This document shows, one piece after another, positions 32,130-37,039 of a stretch of 37,039 bases of DNA. The stretch covers positions 1 through 37,039 of the forward strand of contig CAZWSE010000026.1 of NCBI GenBank assembly GCA_964636575.1. Direction: 5' to 3'. Each line of letters begins with the position of its first letter. Position 1 is the stretch's first letter. The translations under genes were made by a program, and so were the position numbers. The notes beneath the pieces are model-generated. The model saw nothing but the letters and a program-made list of their open reading frames with translations. It was not told the origin of the DNA and did no database searches. This DNA comes from CAZWSE01 sp964636575 (GTDB lineage Bacteria > Pseudomonadota > Alphaproteobacteria > Rhodobacterales > Rhodobacteraceae).

Positions 32130-34268
32130 GTGGGATTTCGAGGCAAAAAAATCAGGCTGCTTTTGGCATCGACGGCCTTTACGCTGGCCGCGCCCTTTGT
32201 GACCTATGCCGAGGGCCCAAGCGGATCCGTCAGCTATACAACATTCGGCACCCCGGGTTTGATCGAAATGCCCAGCGCCCTCAGCGCGCCTGACGCCGAA
32301 CTTGCCACCACGATTTCCTACTTCTCGGGCAGCCAGCGCAATACGATTACATTCCAGCTGACCCCACGCCTGTCCGGCAGCTTCCGGTATTCAGCCATTG
32401 ACCCTTTCGACGTGGCCACTGGCGAAGGCACTTATGATCGCTCATTCGATTTGCGATATCGCTTTCTGGACGAAGGACGCTATCGCCCTGCCATGGCCGT
32501 CGGCCTGCAAGATTTCATCGGCACCGGAATTTACTCAGGCGAATACCTTGTTGCCACCAAAACCATCACACCAAGACTGCAAGTGACCGCAGGGCTCGGA
32601 TGGGGGCGGTATGGCAGCTACAACGGCTTCTCCAACCCTTTAGGCGTGCTGGGCGACAAATTCAAAACCCGGCCATCCGGCTTCACCCAGACCGGCGGCA
32701 CCGTTGAAAGCGCTAAATGGTTCCGCGGCGATGCGGCCTTTTTCGGCGGAATCACTTATCAAGCGACTGATCGGCTGATCCTAAAGGCTGAGTATTCGTC
32801 AGATGATTTTGACTATGACAACGATCCGAATGTCCGCACTTTCAATCACAAATCGCCTTTGAACTTCGGGCTTCAATACAAGATTGCAGATGGCGTAGAG
32901 GCCCATGCGAACTACCTCTACGGGTCGGCCTTAGGCGTCGGCGTCAGCTTTATTCTGAACCCCAAACATCCGACTGTGAACGGCGGTATGGGACCTGGAC
33001 CGAAGCCTGTGAAAACCCGCGTGTCAGGCGATGCCTCTGATCTGGGTTGGACCACGCAGGCCGATGCGCCAAAAATTCTGCGCGACAACATGCAACAAGA
33101 ACTGGCCCCGCAAGGGTTGCAGCTTGAAGCGCTGTCTGTGCGCCCCCGTTCCGCGATTTTGCACATTCAGAACAACACCTATTCGTCATCTGCCGAGGCC
33201 ATAGGGCGTGCAGCCCGCGTGATGACCCGCATGATGCCCGCATCGATTGAAACCTTTACAATCGTCCCAACAACCAACGGCATTCCGGCCTCCGCGGTTG
33301 TGCTCAGCCGGACCGATCTGGAACGGCTTGAATTTGACCCTGATGGTGCCGAAAAGATGCTGGCCCGCGCGCGGATTGTTGATGCGCCCTCTCCGGTCGA
33401 TGGATCGTACCGCGAAGGGCTGTACCCACAATTCCGGTGGAGCATTAAGCCCTACCTTGCCACTGCTTACTTTGACCCCGATCAGCCCATTCGCGCCGAT
33501 ATCGGTGTCGAAGCTGAGGCAAGCTATACCCTTCGCCCCGGCCTGATCCTGTCTGGATCTGTACGCAAAAAGATCATCGGCGATCTGGATCAATCAACGC
33601 GGGTTTCGAACTCGGTCCTGCCACGCGTCCGGTCGGACGCAGCTGAATACCTGCGAGAAGGCGATCCTTCGATCCGCAATTTGCAAATGGCCTATTACTT
33701 CCGCCCCGGCAAAGACCTTTATGGCCGTGTTACAGCCGGATATCTGGAACGGATGTTCGGCGGCGTGTCGGGCGAGTTGTTGTGGAAGCCCGTGCAAAGC
33801 CCTTTTGGCGTGGGTGCTGAAATCAACTACGTCAAGCAACGAGATTTCGACCAGATGCTGGGGTTTCAAGACTATAGCGTCGTGACAGGCCATCTGTCAG
33901 GCTACTGGAACTTGGGCAACGGATATCAGGCGCAAGTGGACGTGGGCCGCTATCTGGCCGGCGACACAGGCGCCACTTTCACGGTCGACCGAACTTTTGC
34001 GAACGGTTGGAAGGTTGGGGCCTTTGCGACATTCACAAACGTCTCTTTTGAGGACTTCGGGGAAGGCTCTTTTGACAAAGGGCTGCGGTTCACCATCCCG
34101 CTCGACTTCTTCCTTGGCACGCCGACCAGACGTACCCTATCGACCACACTGCGGCCACTGACCCGCGATGGCGGTGCACGCTTGAACGTGGATGGACGGT
34201 TGTTTGAAACCGTCACCAACGATCAGGGCCTCGACTTGACACAAGGGTGGGACCGGTTTTGGCGGTAA
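32130..34268 (+). CDS. yjbH: YjbH-family exopolysaccharide outer-membrane protein
   Basis: A 712-residue exported beta-barrel protein of the YjbH/GfcD family, involved in making or exporting an extracellular polysaccharide. The signal peptide is KKIRLLLASTAFTLAAPFVTYA. The mature start carries the family hallmark TTFGTPGLIEMPSA, followed by alternating beta strands such as TISYFSGSQRNTITFQLTPRLSG and repeated aromatic-ended strands to the C-terminal FWR. The C-terminal phenylalanine-tryptophan-arginine end suits outer-membrane insertion. GTG at 32130 follows AAGGGG by seven bases and begins the signal peptide; the ATG at 32067 lacks a site. The yjbF gene overlaps its end, so the two are coupled. 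Confidence 0.9.
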   Translation: MGFRGKKIRLLLASTAFTLAAPFVTYAEGPSGSVSYTTFGTPGLIEMPSALSAPDAELATTISYFSGSQRNTITFQLTPRLSGSFRYSAIDPFDVATGEGTYDRSFDLRYRFLDEGRYRPAMAVGLQDFIGTGIYSGEYLVATKTITPRLQVTAGLGWGRYGSYNGFSNPLGVLGDKFKTRPSGFTQTGGTVESAKWFRGDAAFFGGITYQATDRLILKAEYSSDDFDYDNDPNVRTFNHKSPLNFGLQYKIADGVEAHANYLYGSALGVGVSFILNPKHPTVNGGMGPGPKPVKTRVSGDASDLGWTTQADAPKILRDNMQQELAPQGLQLEALSVRPRSAILHIQNNTYSSSAEAIGRAARVMTRMMPASIETFTIVPTTNGIPASAVVLSRTDLERLEFDPDGAEKMLARARIVDAPSPVDGSYREGLYPQFRWSIKPYLATAYFDPDQPIRADIGVEAEASYTLRPGLILSGSVRKKIIGDLDQSTRVSNSVLPRVRSDAAEYLREGDPSIRNLQMAYYFRPGKDLYGRVTAGYLERMFGGVSGELLWKPVQSPFGVGAEINYVKQRDFDQMLGFQDYSVVTGHLSGYWNLGNGYQAQVDVGRYLAGDTGATFTVDRTFANGWKVGAFATFTNVSFEDFGEGSFDKGLRFTIPLDFFLGTPTRRTLSTTLRPLTRDGGARLNVDGRLFETVTNDQGLDLTQGWDRFWR

Positions 34269-34909
34269 AAACAGCACTATGGATCGGGGCCGCATTGACG
34301 GTCTTGCTGTCAGGATGCGGCGACTATGATCCGTCGGTCCTAAAGCGTTCCGCAAGCGCGATCACAGGCGTCTTCAAAAAGCCGGAACAGCCGCAAACCG
34401 TCACGGCCGCCCAACTGCGCGCAAAACTGACGCCTGAGCTTTTGGCCAATGAGCCGCGCGATCTGCTGATCGTCACGGTTCAAAACACAGACGTAACCGC
34501 CCTTTTGACCCAGACCGGCCAAAACGGAGCCACCCGCACCTATGCGACCCCCGACGGCACCACTCTGTCGCTGACCAACGGAGTTTTGGTCGCGTCACGC
34601 GGTTTGGGATTCGATCTAATGTCCACCGATTCGCAACAAACTTTGGTCAGTTTGAGCAACAGAACCAGCGCGGATACCTACAATCGACGCTACATTCACC
34701 TTGATGGAGAGAACCAGAATACCGTCACTGAACTGCGATGTGTTCTTGGTCCGCAGGGCAATCAAGGGGTGTTGCTTGAACGCTGCAGTGGGACCGAAAG
34801 AACCATAGAAAACAGCTATGTCAGGGCCTCAGACGGTCGCCCCGCGGCCTCAAGACAGTGGGTCAGCCCGCAAACCGGATACCTTCTTTTTGAGCACGTG
34901 TTGCGCTAA
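34247..34909 (+). CDS. yjbF: YjbF-family (GfcB) lipoprotein
   Basis: A 216-220-residue lipoprotein of the group 4 capsule GfcB/YjbF family, which works with YjbH in exopolysaccharide production. The lipobox is LLSGC, with the mature protein starting CGDYDPS. The rest is a compact beta-rich periplasmic domain (LLIVTVQNTDVTALLTQTGQNG is the clearest family stretch). Two starts are possible: GTG at 34247, where AAGGG abuts the codon, and TTG at 34259 (MAVKTALWIGAALTV), which gives a cleaner signal peptide. Either overlaps the yjbH end by 10-22 bp. The 112 bp after the gene hold only a weak AAGCA/TGCTT hairpin before the next small gene. Confidence 0.88.
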   Translation: MGPVLAVKTALWIGAALTVLLSGCGDYDPSVLKRSASAITGVFKKPEQPQTVTAAQLRAKLTPELLANEPRDLLIVTVQNTDVTALLTQTGQNGATRTYATPDGTTLSLTNGVLVASRGLGFDLMSTDSQQTLVSLSNRTSADTYNRRYIHLDGENQNTVTELRCVLGPQGNQGVLLERCSGTERTIENSYVRASDGRPAASRQWVSPQTGYLLFEHVLR

Positions 34910-35021
34910 GGTTACGGAACAACAACAGAAATCCGCCGACGCGTCGAAGCATTATTGCTTTTGAAGCCATTTTCGCCTACCTAGGGGTCTGACGATTTAA
35001 CTTTCTTTTGGAGCGCCCCAA

Positions 35022-35249
35022 ATGACCTTCACTTCCAAACTTATGTCCGCAACTGCCATTGCAGCTTTGACATCGACCTCTGCCTTTGCAGGCGGCGTTG
35101 CACCTGCAACCGTAGAAGCAGCCCCAGTCTTCGTTGAAGAAGCAGCTGGCAGCCTGTCCCCTGTTGTTGCAGTGGGTATCGGTGTTCTCGCGATTGCCGC
35201 TCTTGCAGCAGCCGCCGACGACGATGACGCGACTGGCACAACCAACTAA
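35022..35249 (+). CDS. Small secreted YjbE-like protein
   Basis: A 75-residue protein with a Sec signal peptide (TSKLMSATAIAALTSTSAFA, cleaved before GGV). It then has a Val/Ala/Glu-rich stretch, a hydrophobic segment LSPVVAVGIGVLAIAALAAAA and a tail of four Asp followed by ATGTTN. In E. coli the first gene of yjbEFGH (and gfcA) encodes a tiny secreted protein with a similar layout: signal, short Ala/Val stretch, Asp/Gly/Thr-rich end. The resemblance is in layout and in gene neighbourhood rather than proven homology. GGAG lies eight bases before the ATG, and a strong terminator follows. Similar small proteins are sometimes wrongly named ferrochelatase in databases, which this is not. Confidence 0.8.
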   Translation: MTFTSKLMSATAIAALTSTSAFAGGVAPATVEAAPVFVEEAAGSLSPVVAVGIGVLAIAALAAAADDDDATGTTN

Positions 35250-35271
35250 CTCTAGCTTTCACGAGCTAAGC

Positions 35272-35302
35272 AAAAGGGCGGATCATTTGATCCGCCCTTT
35301 TT
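35272..35302. terminator. Strong bidirectional terminator
   Basis: A 13-bp perfect stem (35272-35284 with 35289-35301) and 4-nt loop ATTT, with A-run on the left and T-run on the right. It can end the rightward yjbH group and the leftward gene at 35342. Confidence 0.92.
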
Positions 35303-35341
35303 GTTTGTCTGCTAGGCCGTGTTAGCGGTGGCGTCAGGCGA

Positions 35342-35998
35342 TCACTTCGACCGCCATGTATCCAGCCAGCGACCAATGCGACCGCGACGTTCGTCCACTG
35401 CATCGCCTGCAGCGTCCCACGTGTCAGACACATCTTCCAACACGGGATCAATCCGCGCCATGCGGAACCGACGCCAACGGACCCAGATCGCATATACGAT
35501 CGCGGCCAGAATGACCAAAATGATGATGTTTACCCAAGGGATCGGCTTGCCCACCTCAGGACCATCAATCTGCTTTAGACTGATCGCATTGGGATAAATC
35601 GACAGCCACTCAGCCCGCCAGCCATAGTGGGTCAGCAGATACCACTTGGGCGCAGCATCGGTGCTGGTGGCCTTCTGGGCCTCAGCCTGCAAATTTGAAC
35701 TGTCGAGCTTGAAGTACGGCGGCCAGCCAAAGCCGGTGTCCTCGTTGCGATAAACCATCACGCGGCCGTCAGCATCACGGGTCGTGTTGATCAGGCGCAA
35801 ATCGCGGTTGACCGTGGCCTCATCATTGCCCGCGTCCGCCTGCGCATAGAATATCCGGTTCCAGCCCGAAAAATCCTGCCGAATGATCTCAGTGCCCTGA
35901 ACAGTCACAATATCCTTCTGCGGCAGGGTGTAATGCAGGAATGCCCCGATAAAGACCCAAAAGCCGATCAAAAACACCCATTTCAACAGTTTCAACAT
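35342..35998 (-). CDS. DUF1523-family membrane protein
   Basis: A 218-residue membrane protein of the uncharacterised DUF1523 family. It has an N-terminal helix (LLKWVFLIGFWVFIGAFLHYTL), then a periplasmic domain of about 30-150, including the conserved stretch IVTVQGTEIIR and WYLLTHYGWRAEWLSIYPNA. A second helix follows (IPWVNIIILVILAAIVYAIWV), and an arginine-rich cytoplasmic tail. No catalytic motif is visible. It is the last gene of a leftward row of three, 14 bp after the stop of the small membrane protein gene at 36013. Confidence 0.82.
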   Translation of the reverse strand: MLKLLKWVFLIGFWVFIGAFLHYTLPQKDIVTVQGTEIIRQDFSGWNRIFYAQADAGNDEATVNRDLRLINTTRDADGRVMVYRNEDTGFGWPPYFKLDSSNLQAEAQKATSTDAAPKWYLLTHYGWRAEWLSIYPNAISLKQIDGPEVGKPIPWVNIIILVILAAIVYAIWVRWRRFRMARIDPVLEDVSDTWDAAGDAVDERRGRIGRWLDTWRSK

Positions 35999-36012
35999 AC
36001 TTGCTCTCCGGT

Positions 36013-36279
36013 TCAGGCAAAATTGGTAAGGTAAAGGATCAACATGACCACACAGATCGGCACAACATAGACCCCCAGGATCAGCTTCCGGCGGAGCGAG
36101 CTTTCATACTCTGCCAGCCCCTCTTGGATAAACGCATCACGGTCGCCGTCCTTGATGTCAGCGTCAAATTCATCGCCCAGCTTGGCCTTACGCACGGACC
36201 GCGAATAGAACACGATGCAAATGTAGACGATTGTTAAGAAGATGAACCCGAAGATCATCAAACGCGCGAATGCAATCAT
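36013..36279 (-). CDS. Small two-helix membrane protein
   Basis: An 88-residue protein with two membrane helices: LMIFGFIFLTIVYICIVFYS near the N-terminus and LILGVYVVPICVVMLILYLT near the C-terminus. A charged loop between them (GDEFDADIKDGDRDAFIQEG) looks cytoplasmic or periplasmic. No known domain was recognised. It begins one base after the stop of the next gene upstream (36281), so the row is tightly packed and likely one transcript. Confidence 0.78.
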   Translation of the reverse strand: MIAFARLMIFGFIFLTIVYICIVFYSRSVRKAKLGDEFDADIKDGDRDAFIQEGLAEYESSLRRKLILGVYVVPICVVMLILYLTNFA

Positions 36280-36280
36280 C

Positions 36281-37039
36281 TCACCGTCTCCTTACTGCGC
36301 CCCAAGGACCAACCCGATCAATCAGATCACGGGGCGGCGGGCCACTGTCGTCTTCCATGCTGGCCTCATGGCCATATAGGGCACGTCGCGCGCCCACTTT
36401 GTCCACCTGATACTCCCGCGCGAGGAAATCCGCCACATAAGACTTCTTTTCCTCCGGCCAGCCCGCATAGTGATCGTAGAACAGTTCCTTGTGGCAGATG
36501 AACAGCTGGCGCACGTCTAGCGGGGTCAGTTCGGCCAGAAGCATGTTCACCAGATCGCGGTCTTTATGATCAGACGCGCGCAGGGTGTAGAAATAGGCTG
36601 GGTGGTCGGATGCAATCCGCGGCCATTGCCCGCCGTTTTCAGCCCAGTTGACCAGCGCATTCAGCCCGCGAAACTCGTCCGGCAGTTCCGTCACATGGGC
36701 ACGGGCCACACGGCGGATATTGGCGCGGGTGGCCCCTGTCAGGTCAATGCCCGCCTCAGCCGCAGTGGCGACGACGATGAAATCCATCTTTTGGCGCAGG
36801 ATCGCTGCGGCATCGATGCCCTTGGCTTTGACGATAGGTTCAACCATCCCGTTCAGTTCCAAGAACCGCGCAATCATGTTCCGCGCCCGCAGATCGAAGG
36901 CGTATTTGATCGGGACTTCGCCAAGGCTTTGCGCGGGCAAGGTTGAGATCAGCGCGGGGTGTTCAGCATCTTGGAACAGGTACAGGCCGCCAAAATGAGA
37001 GGTCCAGAAATTGCGCTGCTCGAACTCCATATGGGTCAG
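36281..37039 (-). CDS. Conserved hypothetical protein, probably partial
   Basis: At least 249 residues of a soluble protein that I believe belongs to the DUF6638-type family of Rhodobacteraceae, though this rests on memory of its EQRNFWTSHFGGLY segment. An ATG lies at 37030, but no ribosome-binding site precedes it and the frame stays open to the window edge, so the true start is probably further right and the gene is partial here. Visible features are many charged helices, an HKELFYDHY stretch and a Pro-rich end. No enzyme motif was found. It heads the leftward row with the two membrane proteins. Confidence 0.75.
   Translation of the reverse strand: MTHMEFEQRNFWTSHFGGLYLFQDAEHPALISTLPAQSLGEVPIKYAFDLRARNMIARFLELNGMVEPIVKAKGIDAAAILRQKMDFIVVATAAEAGIDLTGATRANIRRVARAHVTELPDEFRGLNALVNWAENGGQWPRIASDHPAYFYTLRASDHKDRDLVNMLLAELTPLDVRQLFICHKELFYDHYAGWPEEKKSYVADFLAREYQVDKVGARRALYGHEASMEDDSGPPPRDLIDRVGPWGAVRRR

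Noticed and set aside
35022..35249. Ferrochelatase annotation for the small secreted protein
   Set aside because: At 75 residues with a signal peptide and acidic tail, it has no ferrochelatase motifs and is far too short.
1..37039. CRISPR arrays, insertion sequences, tRNA or rRNA genes
   Set aside because: No regularly spaced repeats, transposase frames, terminal inverted repeats or tRNA-like cloverleaf were seen by eye.

Overview
The window looks like chromosomal DNA of a marine Rhodobacteraceae (Roseobacter-group) alphaproteobacterium. The signs are a VPLPA-type sorting tail, a DUF1523 protein, a Core-2/I-branching glycosyltransferase with a roseobacter-type C-terminal extension, a DctP-type TRAP binding protein, RTX/type I secretion genes, ATGA-coupled operons and frequent GTG/TTG starts. 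This placement is inference from gene content; no rRNA or tRNA is present to confirm it.

Left part (1-5.8 kb): a secreted VPLPA-tailed protein, a divergent LysR regulator with candidate operator dyads, an unrecognised 188-residue protein, then a leftward operon with 4-bp overlaps: CinA-like molybdopterin-binding domain protein, GNAT acetyltransferase, AhpD-like peroxidase-related protein, and an OmpA-domain envelope protein.

Housekeeping part (5.8-14.1 kb): sfsA and map (rightward), an orphan TRAP binding protein with its own good promoter and UUCG-hairpin terminator, a leftward FAD reductase-rsmD-small ORF group, a divergent peroxiredoxin, and a leftward ridA-GDPD-FemAB/DUF482-phhB group.

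Envelope and transport part (14.1-26.1 kb): a type I secretion ABC transporter/HlyD pair, a divergent mlaA-mlaC pair for phospholipid traffic, PBP1A, glnK-amtB for ammonium sensing and uptake (with repeated dyads upstream), sseA with an aromatic aminotransferase, a glycine-zipper membrane protein and smpB.

Surface/matrix part (26.2-35.3 kb): a secreted SGNH hydrolase, a carbohydrate sulfotransferase divergent from a family 14 glycosyltransferase, a HIT protein, an RTX-tailed animal-type heme peroxidase with all the key haem residues, and a YjbH-YjbF pair followed by a tiny secreted YjbE-like protein. Together these suggest a surface-glycan/exopolysaccharide and extracellular peroxidase region. 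It is the most interesting part of the window. The right end (35.3-37.0 kb) holds a leftward row of three conserved-hypothetical envelope-type proteins, the last probably cut by the window edge.

No CRISPR array, insertion sequence, prophage, tRNA or rRNA was seen. The long antisense reading frames over amtB, the peroxidase and others are shadows.
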